Shown: in pieces, positions 30,602 through 41,312 of the stretch
Position numbering within the stretch: position 1 is the first letter of the stretch
Layout of the letters: the number at the start of each line of letters is the position of its first letter
Origin: Spirogloea muscicola
Lineage: Eukaryota; Streptophyta; Zygnematophyceae; Spirogloeales; Spirogloeaceae
DNA length: 45,187 nt
Direction: 5' to 3'
Assembly: GCA_009602725.1 (NCBI GenBank)
Contig: WELB01000098.1
Span: 304,735 to 349,921 of the forward strand
Position numbers and translations under genes: made by a program
The notes under the pieces: generated by a model
Told to the model about the DNA's origin: nothing
What the model saw: the letters and a program-made list of their open reading frames with translations, nothing else
Database searches by the model: none

Positions 30602-31645
30602 CTACTTGGCATCCTCAGTCTCATCCCGGACTTCCTTGCCAAGGTCGCTGATGTCGATGGCTAGCGAAGGCAGGAAGAAGGCGAATGCCAGGATCGCAAG
30701 CGCCGCGCCCGCGCGCACGCGTGAGCACCAGCGGTCGAAGGGCGTGGCGCCCTGGCAGAGAGTCTGTGGGTATGCATAGTTGCCACGCACCTCAAACGTC
30801 GCCAGTCCTGCCAGCGCCGAGCCGGCCGTGAGAGCAAACGTCGCCGCAACCTGCACATGCATGCACGAATCTGCACCTAACTGCAAGCGAGCCTGTCGCT
30901 GCGAGCTGCATGATCAAGGCCGACGCCAAGCACGATGTGGCCAATTGCTGCAGACATTGTCACATTTGGGTGTGAAGGGGTGTGCGCACAAAGTCCAGGA
31001 GGAAGACGGCAAGGTGGTAGCTGCGCGAGTGCACGGAGAGGCCGACGGCGAGCAGGACGAGGTCGACGTGCAGCATGAAGAGCGCCCATGCGGCAGCGAT
31101 GACCGTGCCGACGACCAGGTACGTTGTCGTGGCCATGTTCTGGAACCGCAGCCGGCCCGTGTTGGACGCGATCGTGACGCTGAATGCGCACACTGCGGCT
31201 GCCAGCTGCAGGCGCCGGAGGCAAGAGCTGAATTGTGTCTCTTCAATGTAGGCTACACGATGGGAGCGAGGACTCAATTGTGCACGGCGTGCATTTTGGA
31301 CTGCGCGCAGCAGCGCACTCGTCCATGGCTGCCGCGGCTGCTCAGACTGAGGATGAGAAGCTCGTCAACAGAACGGCGAAGGCCAGCCTCGAAAGAGTGG
31401 ACGAGGACCTGGAGGAAGCGCCAGAGGAAGTCGCAGCAGGTGTCGCCGCCGCGGCGGCGCTCGTACTTGGGCCTGCGCTCCACGCCGCCGCCGCCGCGCG
31501 GCGGCTCGCTGCCGGAGGCGGGCTCCTGCGGCGCACTTGGCGGCGCCGCCGCGGCGTAAGGAGGGAGCTCTGCCGTGCCCTGCGGCAGGGGGTAGCCGCC
31601 GCCGTACACGGCGACGGGCGCCGCCCCACTGCCCTCCGTGGCCAT
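30602..31645 (-). CDS. CASP-like (Casparian strip domain family) four-helix membrane protein
   Basis: Three exons with phase-0 junctions, 31645-31370, 31205-30990 and 30850-30602, give 246 residues. The N-terminus is a Pro/Gly/Ala-rich cytosolic tail (MATEGSGAAPVAVYGGGYPL). Membrane segments are LAAAVCAFSVTIAS, YLVVGTVIAAAWALFMLHV, a third around FALTAGSALAGLATF, and AGAALAILAFAFFLPSLAID. The extracellular loop has the paired cysteines TLCQGATPFDRWC, as in CASP/CASP-like proteins. Family members form plasma-membrane scaffolds; this one's role is unknown. The first donor (TCT|GTTGAC) is inferred. It diverges from a second CASP-like gene across a GA repeat and gap, and its 3' end is duplicated at 26845-27030. 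Confidence 0.8.
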
Positions 31646-31983
31646 GGAGTCGGGCCCCGGGGGTCAAAGTCTTATGGAGCTCGCGTCCGGCCTGAAGCTC
31701 GTGCGGTGTTTGCACTCGCCACACTGCGGCTTGGTGGGCGCCCAGCGAGGGCCGGCCTTGCAGCGGCACAGGGCGGCGGCGGCGGCGGTGAAGGAAGATG
31801 AGCTCTCTCGTGGCCGTAGCACGGAGTGGGCTCGGGGTCGAGGGGCGCCGGCGAGGAGGTGGGGAGAGGTTGTGGAGGCGGGGAACTGGGGAGGACGGGC
31901 TGAACAAAGAGGGAGAGAGGTGGAAGAGAGAGACGTGGAGGGAGAGCGGGGGAAGAGAGAGAAAGAGGGGGGGGGAGGGGGAG

Positions 31984-32352
<369 letters not shown>

Positions 32353-33789
32353 GCGGCGGAGCGGCGCCGGCCGCCGGCGACGGCGGCGGAGCGTGCGGCG
32401 GAGACGCTGCGCGGCCGGCTGCGGGAGCTGGAGGAGCGCAAGTTCCTCGGCTGGTCGCTGCGGGAGCTCATCGAGATCTGGGGCCACGCCGCCGCGCGCC
32501 TGGTGCAGCTGGCGCTCGCCTGCACCACATTCGCCATCATGGCGTCCGCCTCGCAGAACGGCCTCGTGTGGAGCAACTTCCAGGTGACCGTGGCTATTAC
32601 CATAACGGAACTGCAAAGTAATGGAACTGAATATCACTACACAACCCCAATCATACGCATGATCTGATAGTATAGGGTTTGATCAATATGAGTTCTTGAT
32701 TGGGAGCGGCCAATTCGTGATCAGGCACTGAGCACAAGCACCACTGGACAATCAACACACACAGCAATCTGAACAGTACACTGCGATATTCGCTGTAGCA
32801 ATATTATTTCGCGTCACTTTTCTCACTGTGATCAATAGCCGAGACGTCTTAGAAGTTCCATTCCCGGCCAAGCCATGCGCCAGCTTTGACCTGCAGGCCC
32901 GGCGCCTCAATGCAGGCCTTCAGTTACTTGGTGGCTGCCGCTGTCATCGCCGGCGCGTGGGCGTTGGGCCACCTGATGCTGGCCGTCGGGGCCATGCTGC
33001 CGCGGCGGTGGCGCCTCTTCCTCACCGCCTTCCTTGAGTTTGTGAGTATCTTTGCCATACGGATTGTGTGACATGAGAGTCTTCAGACATGAGCTGATCC
33101 AAGATGCTATCTGACCACCGTTGGGGCCCTCGTACCGCGGCGGTGGCGCCTCGTCCTTACCGACTTAAAATTGAGTTTGTGAGTAGCCTTGCCGCCAGCA
33201 CTATCTCATGATGTGAAAGTCCAGTCTTTGAATTTGAGCTGAATCAAGACGCTCTTGGAATGCGGAGCTCTTGTAGGCCATCGCCTGGCTGCTTCTCTCG
33301 GCGGGTGCAGCCGCCGCAGGCGTGACGACATTCTCGGACCGCGGGACCAGGACGCCCATCCAGCGCGGCTTCTGCCAAGTACGTGGACACCAGCGCTTGT
33401 GGCTGGGCTCATCCTCTCTCTCTCGGCTGGCATATCCTGAGCTCAACCAAGCCTCCGACTAGTGCCCCAGAGTCTCTGAATGTGACATACATAAGCTATT
33501 TAGCCCACGAATGCTGCATTGGTGATATGGACCTAGGTGGCCAACCATCTTGTCGCCTTGAAATCATTGAGGATAGAAACCCATCGGGCAACATGAGCCA
33601 GGTGGCCAAGCATTTCCTTGTCAGTGTGGCATGCAGAAGCCATCGGTGTTTGGGTCGTTCTGCAAGCGCGCCAAGGCGGCGACAGGCATTGGCATCGCCA
33701 CCTTCTTCTTCTTCTTCCCGACCATCTCGTGGACAGTCGGGCGAACCATGCGGCAATGGAACCAAGAGAAGAAAGACAGGAACCCATGA
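32353..33789 (+). CDS. Second CASP-like membrane protein, 5' end in the gap
   Basis: Exons <32353-32583, 32916-33041, 33277-33378 and 33637-33789 join at phase 0. The protein reads RGRLRELEERKFLGWSLREL, then TM1 LVQLALACTTFAIMASAS, TM2 YLVAAAVIAGAWALGHLMLA, TM3 IAWLLLSAGAAAAGVTTF, loop GFCQKPSVFGSFC with two cysteines, TM4 ATGIGIATFFFFFPTISW and a basic tail ending KKDRNP. The paired loop cysteines and the intron after the EF/DF codon pair match the minus-strand neighbour, so the two are paralogues, though this one has one extra intron on either side. Intron 2 contains a partial repeat of exon 2. The start codon is missing in the N gap. Confidence 0.78.
33085..33256 (+). repeat. Tandem partial copy of CASP-like exon 2 and its donor within intron 2
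   Basis: 33118-33190 (GTTGGGGCCCTCGTACCGCG, GCGGTGGCGCCTCGTCCTTA, TTGAGTTTGTGAGTAGCC) mirrors 32978-33055 (GTCGGGGCCATGCTGCCGCG, GCGGTGGCGCCTCTTCCTCA, TTGAGTTTGTGAGTATC). The downstream intron sequence is also repeated (GTCTTCAGACATGAGCTGAT and CAGTCTTTGAATTTGAGCTG). It is a decayed tandem duplication of about 140 bp. Confidence 0.75.
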
Positions 33790-34304
33790 TGATGGTGGCG
33801 GTCGCAGCGCAATGCTTCTGAAAGGGTGCTAGCCCCAACTTGCACAGAGGGCATGAGCAGCTGGAAGTAGTTAGTAGCAGCCATCCAGCCAGGCTATCAT
33901 GCGATGCACAGCCTCAGGCAGTGGCCAACCCTCAGCTGGCAGGAATGCGAGATACCTGCAGCTGGCGGTGTGATAGTAATACCAGTATGGAAATTAGTTA
34001 CTGCAATTTCAGACGGACAGACGTCCTCTCGACACTGGCACTTTTCTTTTCGTACAGGTCCATTGTTCTAAGCTTGTCTCATATTGCGCGCACAGGGGGC
34101 CATATCATACTCGCTATTCTCGTCATGGGCCCAGTGCAGCTCTGCAGCTCGATCCAGTTCCTCAAATTGTGCTGGACTCAGACAGCAACAATCGATTCTT
34201 CGGGAGGTCTGCTAGCTCGTTTTGCAGAAGCAAGCACACATGATCTTCACAGGCACAAAGGACTATCATGATGCCGCCGTGTCTTGTGAGCAATGTTGGT
34301 AATT
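33790..34304. other. Convergent intergenic region (CASP-like and WRAP53)
   Basis: No exon with a recognisable domain, no retrotransposon tail and no RNA gene seen. Confidence 0.45.
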
Positions 34305-37300
34305 TCAACAAGAGGTCATAGTGTCAGGAGTCGCCACTTCGGGCTCAATGTGCACTGTCGAGCACTGGAGAGCCTCAGCTGCTGCTTCCTCAGGTTCTTT
34401 GTGTTCTTTTGTACTAGATAAGTTGCTCTCCACAACATGTGAGCTTGTCAGCGCTTCACCTTCTAATATGCTTTCTGGCAAGGTATCATCGGGCTGCTTG
34501 CATTGAAATCTCCAGACTGCCACACAATTACCTCCCCTGCCTGCAAGTGGAGACCACAAGATGCAAGGGCTGGAGGTCTTAGATTACATGACGTGCGAGA
34601 AGCTGCCTAGTAGACACTGAGTATGCAGAAAAACACTTGGATGAGTAGCGGTACTCTTGCTACCTCTTGCCATCCTTCTCAACGGGTACTTGCGCATATT
34701 GCTGAAACAAAGCGGCACAATGGATCAACTTGGACAGTGCCTCTGAGAATGCACTGAGAAGGTTGTACTAGACCTTCCAAGGCAGCTGATGGGCTGCCGT
34801 CCTTGTCTTCCTCTGAGTCAGATTCTTGTGGCAACGTCAGGTTGTATTGTCTCTGCCCGGAGCTCGTTGCAGCCAGAGGGAGCCAGGGGTGAAAGCTGCA
34901 GCCATTAACCGTGTCTGCACATCCACAGAGGCCATTGAGGTGGTCAAACGATATGCTCTAGGCAAGCTAACAATTGTGCTAAGCTAAATAGCCTGACAGT
35001 CACGTCTTGATGACAACCGGAATGTCAGGAATGTCAGACACCTCGTTTACTCTATCAAGCAACTTGCACCAGCACGTTGACTTTGAGCTACACCTTGTGC
35101 TGGTGAGCAAAGGCAGACTGAGTTTCCTATCCTTACTGCACATTCACTTTGTATCATCGTCACTTGCCCACTTTGTATGTGCAACCTTATATGTTGCTAA
35201 CAAGAGCCTCATGACATGGAGATGACTACTTCAACATTGGCATGATGCAGGGCCATCTCAGAGCTACCTGGAGCAGCATGGAAGGAGGAGACTTGCTCTC
35301 CTGTAAACAGATCGAAGATCCTCACTTCCCCATGCTGCACAGCGGCACAAGCTGTCCTTAACCTATTATGCTGTGCACTACAGCTTGATACTCACTCACT
35401 TACAGGGACTGCTTGATAGGCACTCAGAAGGACCTGCAAATGCAAATAATCGTCACACAATACCGTGTATAGCAGCAAAGCATGATATGAGTCAGAGTGC
35501 TGCCCGGAATTTTGTACTTCAGGCAGCTGCAACCGCAGACCTGCCCTCCTGTTGCAAGATGCCGACCGCATGGTTCAATATCAAAGGCTATCCGCTGGTT
35601 GGTCCCCTCCGCGGCACGATGCATCCTGGAGAAATAGAGAGAATGTCAGCTAGGATCATAGCTTCGGCTTTGTGAACCAAGACCTAAGTTGCTCCTGTCA
35701 TGTGCTAGTGACTAAAACTCCCTGTGACCTGATGCAATTTGACTAACTTAAGTAAACTGATTGACAAGTCTCAATTAACCTGATGTGCTTTGATTCTCTC
35801 AGTAAGCCAACTCATAAGTCTCGTGTGCAGTACTTGTAAATGGCTTTAAATATCTCAGTAAGCCAATTGATAAGTCTCGAGCGCAGTACTTGTAAATGAC
35901 TGTGCTTGACTGCCGCACGTCCCAGCAGAGAATGTAAGGGTCCTGCAGATGAAGCAATTCTTCATCAAAGCTGAGGAAGCTCCTGCTTGCAATTGAAGCT
36001 CGCAAATTATTGCAGATTATTGCAGGAGTCCATCTAAACTGCATTTGGAGAGTGCTCGTTAGCGGAATAAGTACATATATGTGTCTGAGCAGAACACAGA
36101 TGAAGGACGGTGATACTTCAGGCTTACCTTACGTCCACCTGTGTATAAGTAATTGCCGTCTGCTGAAAATTGCGCCTGCATATTCAACAGATATCTCAAT
36201 CTTGGTCAATTTGAGAGTAAGCAGGCAACTGGGTATGGAGCAGGCTTTAGGCTACAGAGTTTCCCAGAGAATAGAACGACCTCTGCATAGTCAGAGACTA
36301 TGATCTGAAGAAGCGCACGCAATTGTCTGCAGCTTCCTGCAGCTGTCGGAGCTTGCCTGTGTGACACCCCCGACTTGCCCGTGCAGAATCAGGAGGGCCT
36401 CGCAGGTGCGGCTGTCGTAAATGCCTGTTGTGCGATTGTAGGAACCGGCAGCAAAAGTGCAGGCATCGGCTGGGCTGAATGCCAAGCAGGAGAGAATGCC
36501 TGCCAAGGAACCAGACATGATATCATACTTCTCAAAGGCCACAAACCTCCAGATCTATGCCTCTTCTACTTATAATTGCTCTTCAACAATGTGGGCAAGG
36601 GCGAATAAGTCACACTTGCTGACCATTCTGGCCATCCCTTGCTTTCGTCAGCGTGGAATGCTGCTGAAAATCTCTCCCAGGTATCGACGTGTCAAAGACG
36701 CGAATGATTTTGTTGTAACCGCAGTAGAGCCTGGGCAGGACAGAGGCAAGACAGAGTGTGAGCTCATTTGGCCTAAGCTCATGGCCTGCACGGCAAGCGT
36801 GCGCAGACGAGCGCTGCACTTGATCCGAGCATTGTGATCCTCCGGCAAAGAGTTCTGTCAAAGAGGGTAGGTAGAGAATGTCCTGCTCGAGTTTATTTTG
36901 TTGCAGTTCCAGTGAGCTTATTTGAACTTTGTGAAGAACATGGTGATTATGGGTTCAGACGTCAAGGAACGGTTAGTGTAAGGGATGGTGTACTTGTCAC
37001 CAGCCGGCGTGAAGGCGAGGCTGTGGGCCGCTGTCACCTCATCAAGGTGGTCATAAGCACGGTACGTGCACCGCAGCTGCAGGCAACAGTGGCCAGCTGC
37101 CGCTCGCTCAATGTCAGCAACCGGCAGGTCAGCCTTCTAGCAAAGTAACAGCCGGCAGCCTCACTAATGGCATTGTCTGCATGGTGAAATTACTGCAGCT
37201 CTGCATATTTAGTGATACCCTTACCTCGCCGGAGACGGCGTCCCAGAGGTGCACCGGGTGTTCCCTGCAGGTGGAGGCGAAGACGCAGCTACTTGGATCT

Positions 37301-39086
37301 GCATGAAGGGCCCTCACACTTCTGGAGCAAGCTCACTATCTCTAGATTGCTTGCAGCATCGTCTCGGACTCAGGTATCAAGGACTGAGGCCTTGAGTTGA
37401 AGTATGCACATTTAAGAGCTGTCATGAACAGGTTTCAAGCATGCATGGCCAAGCAAATGACCGCCTCGGACTTCTTCTACAGTAACATGTGAATAAGAGC
37501 GAGTTGCAAGCGTTCTTGTTGCAGAGGTCTACTATGCACCAATGAGAAAAGTCCCATAGTGCAGATCGTTGCAGCATGTGCAAGAGTCACCTGAGGCGGA
37601 CATGCGGGGGTACCAGCAGAAGTCGTACACGGTCTCGCCTTCCCAAGCCGTCATTGCGGCCGCTAGTGAGTCTGCCAATGTCCAGAGATCATACATTGAG
37701 GAGAGCTGATACATGGCTGAGTCTGTGTGCTCTTGACACCTACGAGCTTCGACAAGACTTCAACACCATAAGTTGGTACAGAATGCAAACTAGCAAATGA
37801 CTGCTGAAGTTGCTGCCAATGTCGAGACTAGGTGCCACGCTCACTCATGCCTAGACCTCCGGTTGTGGGATGCCAAGCTTGCCCGCGTGCAGAAACATAA
37901 AGCTGACCCTGACTTGAGCTGTTTAGCCAAGTAGATGTCCAGAAGCCGCAGGTTTGCTTCCTGAGACAGTCCTGAGGGAGAGCACCAACCTTCTTCAGGA
38001 GAAGTGGCGGTGTCCAATGGCTCTCTGGCAAGCACGTCAACCGGGCTGCACACCAGACAGAGGGCATATGACTTAAGCCTCAGCGGCACTCCAAGTTGCA
38101 ACTGAGAAGGGCCACTTAGCCAACATGTTGGGGCTGCAGCCACTGCCGAGAGGCAAGCCCAAGCAACAAGTGATACAGTCGCCAGAGGTGGGAAGCGTTA
38201 AGTGTGGGGATAGAGCAGCCGAGACACTGACAGGTCGAAGACGCGAAGGCTCGTGTCCTCGCTGCAGGTGAGGAAGCAAGCCCCGTCTGGCGACCTGGGC
38301 AGCGTGGCCGCGGCAACCACAGCCGGCCATGAGTGACAGACAGACAGTCACGGTGCCAGCGGCATCTTGCAACTCGGACCCGGACCCAAGCTGTGGCTTA
38401 AGAACACCAGCAGATTGCAGCTGGCAGAATCCAGCCGCCGGCCTCCCTAAACCTTGAATCCTAAACCCTAACCCTAGACCATAGATCCTAAATTCCTGAC
38501 TGGCATACGGCAATTGCTGCGCTGTCCAATCATCTGCTGCCCACTTCTATGATGCGAGGACAGTGTTAGTGTTCTCCGCAAGTGCAGTCTATGCGACAGC
38601 AGTAAGGAAATCCTCCCTGCCATCCCAATAAAACCCTTGATTATAAAGCACGTATGATTCAGCCCGTTTGCTACACAGGTGCAACTTTGCTACCCGAGGC
38701 AGCTCAATGCTCAGCACCCTTGGCAGGGACCCTGACAACCAAACCAATATCCATAAAATCCTTCAACCCGTAAACCCGAACCCCTACACCCTACACCCTA
38801 CAGCAGGTCTCCAAAGCGCCAGCCCGCTATGCCGGGTAGCTGCCGGCAAATCTGCACATGCTCAGCGCACCGACCATCGCAGCTGGCAGCTCACTCACCA
38901 CTTCACGCCCTTGAGAAAGTTTCCATGCCGCAGCTTTTCATCGCGACAGTCGGCGCTGCTACAATCGCTGCGGCGCCCATACTGGCGTGCCAGCCAGAGG
39001 AGGAGCTCCGGTGGCGGCCCCTGCAGCTCCAGCTCCGGCCACTGCCATGTTGGGGCAGCCGCCTCCTCGGCGGCGGCGGCAGCCAT
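34305..39086 (-). CDS. WRAP53: WRAP53/TCAB1-like WD40 protein (telomerase Cajal body protein)
   Basis: Fifteen exons join in phase to 487 residues: 39086-38899, 38294-38232, 38045-37990, 37671-37591, 37298-37225, 37076-36994, 36730-36624, 36499-36357, 36175-36128, 35942-35890, 35625-35541, 35334-35268, 34914-34769, 34701-34664, 34536-34305. WD-type signature blocks in order: HGNFLKGVKWSPDGACFLTC, EGETVYDFCWYPRMSAS, REHPVHLWDAVSGE, CTYRAYDHLDEVTAAHSLAF, CGYNKIIRVFDTSIPGRDF, GILSCLAFSP, GGRKDPYILCWDVRQSS, GTNQRIAFDIEPCGRHLATG, DTVNGCSFHPWLPLAATSSG and NCVAVWRF. In animals this protein binds CAB-box RNAs and brings telomerase RNA to Cajal bodies. Plants have a clear homologue. The C-terminal extension after WRF is acidic and unrecognised. 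One intron is GC-AG. Exon 3 (PVDVLAREPLDTATSPEE) and exon 14 rest on phase more than on homology. Confidence 0.95.
36176..36356 (-). other. GC-AG intron in WRAP53
   Basis: The donor is ACACAG|GCAAGC (36357/36356) and the acceptor ATGCAG|GCG (36176/36175). This join gives GGVTQ-AQFSADGNYLYTGG, matching the family; no in-frame GT donor is near. Confidence 0.8.
38450..38810. repeat. Telomere-like motifs in WRAP53 intron 1
   Basis: Two clusters: CCTAAACCCTAACCCTAG (about 38460-38478) and CCCGTAAACCCGAACCCCTA then CACCCTACACCCTACAG (about 38767-38804). The first contains an exact AAACCCTAA telo-box. Both lie in the first intron (38895-38295 region), within 650 bp of the start codon. Confidence 0.7.
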
Positions 39087-39384
39087 GTCCTCCTTTGCTC
39101 GAGATTCTAGCTCTGCATCCGGAGCACTCGGCGGGCTCTGGGGTTGGAAGTCTGCGAGTGGGCTCTGTTTCTGTCACGACCTCTGTGCGTACTCCACGCT
39201 CGTGGGTACTGGCGCTCAGCAAAAAGGAGGGCCGGGGCTCCCATCGAAGAAACAGCTCTTCTAAAGCCCAGCTCCTTCCAGCTCTTCCCATCTCTCGTTC
39301 CTGCGACGACGTCGCCGCTCTTCTAATATCAGCAGCCGCATTCGTTCGTTCCTGAGACAATGAGTTTCGGCCTGTTTGCAACGT

Positions 39385-39640
39385 GCTCAGGCTGATGCTT
39401 TGCACCACAAAGCTGGGCGAGCTCTAGTTGGTGGCAGAAGGGCTTCGTATCTGCCATCTTCGTATCTGCCATCTAGTATTCAGGCATCAATTAGCGACAT
39501 TTATGTTTTGACGAGTGGTTACTGAGCGGGTCAACATACTGTAGGTCTTAAGATGTGCTTGCCTTTGTACTTGGCCATTTGGCCTTCGTTTGTTTCAAAT
39601 ACACGAAATTTCTATGGGCGAGCACTTTCTTCTTCTCTAT
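39385..39640 (+). mobile_element. Second-lineage retrotransposon 3' end
   Basis: Contains CAGGCTGATGCTTTGCACCA, CTAGTTGGTGGCAGAAGGGC, a small tandem repeat of CTTCGTATCTGCCAT, the terminus GACGAGTGGTTACTGAGCGG and the tail CTTAAGATGTGCTTGCCTTT, TACTTGGCCATTTGGCC, TTTCAAATACACGAAATTT. It is the reference tail for the 64-bp insertion at 29020. Confidence 0.65.
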
Positions 39641-40150
39641 GGGCGAGCCCTTTCTTCTTTCTTCCTCAGCCGGGTGGTCTCCGTCATTTGGCCCCTGGAG
39701 GAAGAAGCAGAAGAAGAAGAAGGGCTCGCCCACCGAGGATAGGAAGAAGTGGCTCTCCCAAAAGGGGGCAAGGGCTGTGAGAAGCCAGCCCGAAAAGAAT
39801 TGACAAGGTTCGAAGGGGCCAAACTACGAGCTAAGCAGCGACTGCGGGGCCTGAAGAGGCTATGGCAGAACGGGGGAGGATGGACCACTTAGTAGTTACG
39901 AGTGAGGAGCCTCACATCCGACAGACTAGCTGCCGGTAAACTATCCCCCTGACGAAAGCCGGAGGCCGCAGCGAGAGCACGGCCAGCACGCAGATGCAAG
40001 GCGTGGGCCATGGACCGCTGGAGGGAGGATAGGGGCTGGGAAATGCCAGCCCAAAAAAGAATGAACAAAGGACGAGAAGGGGCCAGGGAAAGCACTCAGA
40101 AAAAACAAGCACAAGAAGAAACTAAGCAGCTACGAAGCACTCAGTAACCC
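39640..40150 (-). mobile_element. Minus-strand retrotransposon 3' ends
   Basis: Read on the minus strand: a coding tail GRALAAASGFRQGDSLPAAS then LSDVRLLTRNY with stop at about 39889, followed by the family-1 3' region and the tail GGGCTGGCTTCTCACAGCCC to about 39750. Upstream of it on the same strand (about 40145-40020) lies another tail of the GGGCTGGCATTTCCCAGCCC type, so it inserted next to or into another copy. Confidence 0.6.
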
Positions 40151-40171
40151 CTGCCTTCGTCAAATTTTTTC

Positions 40172-40545
40172 GGGCTGGCCTTTCACAGCCTCCTCCGAGA
40201 TGCAATGTTCGGCATTCTCCAGGAGGCCGCGTACACGGTGGCCATGGAGAATACGTCGGTCATGCCCATCCTCCAGAGGGCCGACGGACTCCACTTGCGC
40301 CGCGTCGACCTGGTGGCGTCCACGCCGGGCGGCGGCGCGCGCATCATCGCTGATGTGATCATCGCTGATGTGTGGTCGACCGCTCCAACCCGGGGCTCTC
40401 TGCCCATTGAGGATAGGGGCTGGAAAACGCCAGCCCAGAAAAGAATGAACAAAGGACGAGAAGGGGTCAGGGGAAGTACGAAGAACAACAAGCACTGTAA
40501 AGAAACGAAGCAGCTACGAAGCACTCAGTAACCCCTGCTAAGCAG
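40172..40545. mobile_element. Retrotransposon fragment with endonuclease-domain piece
   Basis: Plus strand 40195-40385 reads MFGILQEAAYTVAMENTSVM, then GLHLRRVDLVASTPGGGARI and IADVIIADV. This parallels the endonuclease part of the long copy (RDGMQGVFSEAGFKVAVENS, TRRADLVAIPPGGGPRIIAD). It is flanked on the left by the start of a hairpin tail (40172-40195) and on the right by a minus-strand tail (40545-40410). Confidence 0.65.
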
Positions 40546-40975
40546 CCTCAGGTCAGAGAGACTGGGTTCCTGGAAGCGGGTCCCCTGGCCAGAGCCAGAG
40601 GCAGCAGCGAGGGCTCTCTGCCTCACGGGCTGGCCACGCTGCGGCGAAGGCCGCTCGCAGCAAGGCGGCCAAACACTCACGCCGACCACCCGGCTGCAGA
40701 TGAGTTCGTACCTCTCGGGTCCCAGTGGCTCGACCTGCTGACCAGGCTTGCGCGGCGCGGCGTGTCCCGCAGGCGCGGTGAGCCGGCTGACTTCAACGCC
40801 GCTGGCCCGTGGGCTCAGGTATATCGTATGCGATTGTCCGTCTCCCTTCAGCGGTCCATGGCCGACGCCTTGCATCTGCGTGCTGGCCGTGCTCTCGCTG
40901 CGGCCTCCGGGTTTCGTCAGAGGGATAGGTTTCCGGCAGCTAGTCTGTCGGATTTGAGGACTACTGAGTAGTCCA
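40545..40975. mobile_element. Opposed retrotransposon C-terminal fragments
   Basis: Minus strand: EPSLSDLRLLSRGY-type end at about 40620-40525. Plus strand 40790-40975: EPADFNAAGPWAQVYRMRLS, VSLQRSMADALHLRAGRALA, FPAASLSDLR then a stop caused by loss of the final LLTRNY. About 150 bp between them (40620-40790) contains a minus-strand-to-plus-strand inversion joint. Confidence 0.55.
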
Positions 40976-41312
40976 TCCTCCCCCATTCTGACAGAGCAAC
41001 TTCAGGCCCCTCCGTAGCTGCTTAGCGCTTTTTAGGCCCCTCCATCATTTGGCCCCTTCGAACCTTTGTCAATTCTTTTTCGGGCTGGCTTTTCACAGCC
41101 CTTGCCCCCATTTGGGAGTGCCACTTCTTGTCACAGCCCTCACAGCCCTTGCCCCAATTGGGAGAGTTCTCATTTAACAGCCCTTGCCCCCATTGGGAGA
41201 GCCACTTCTTTCACCTTCTCCATTCCTTTGGGCTCTCCCAGCCACCAGTTACTCTGGACGCGCTTGCTTCTTCCACAGCCCTTGCCCCCAATGGGAGAGC
41301 CACTTTCTTTTC
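40975..41312 (+). repeat. Tandem array of retrotransposon tail units
   Basis: After the 3' region (CCATCCTCCCCCATTCTGAC onward) the unit CACAGCCCTTGCCCCCATTG followed by GGAGAGCCACTTCTTT recurs about five times with variations (41095, 41145, 41178, 41275, 41315). Spacers include CCATTCCTTTGGGCTCTCCC and CCACCAGTTACTCTGGACGC. A closely similar array lies at 44090-44345. Confidence 0.7.

Larger units (their letters stand above)
28795..30760. repeat. Segmental duplication, copy 2
   Basis: Same-orientation duplicate of 25205-27030. It runs into the intact last exon of the minus-strand CASP-like gene at 30602, so this copy is the one in ancestral context for that gene. It carries two insertions absent from copy 1 (29020-29083 and about 29400-29485). 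Confidence 0.75.

Noticed and set aside
37840-37980. Extra WRAP53 exon reading LSQEANLRLLDIYLAKQL
   Set aside because: Including it would require an intron of about 18 nt, and exons 3 and 4 already join in phase without it.
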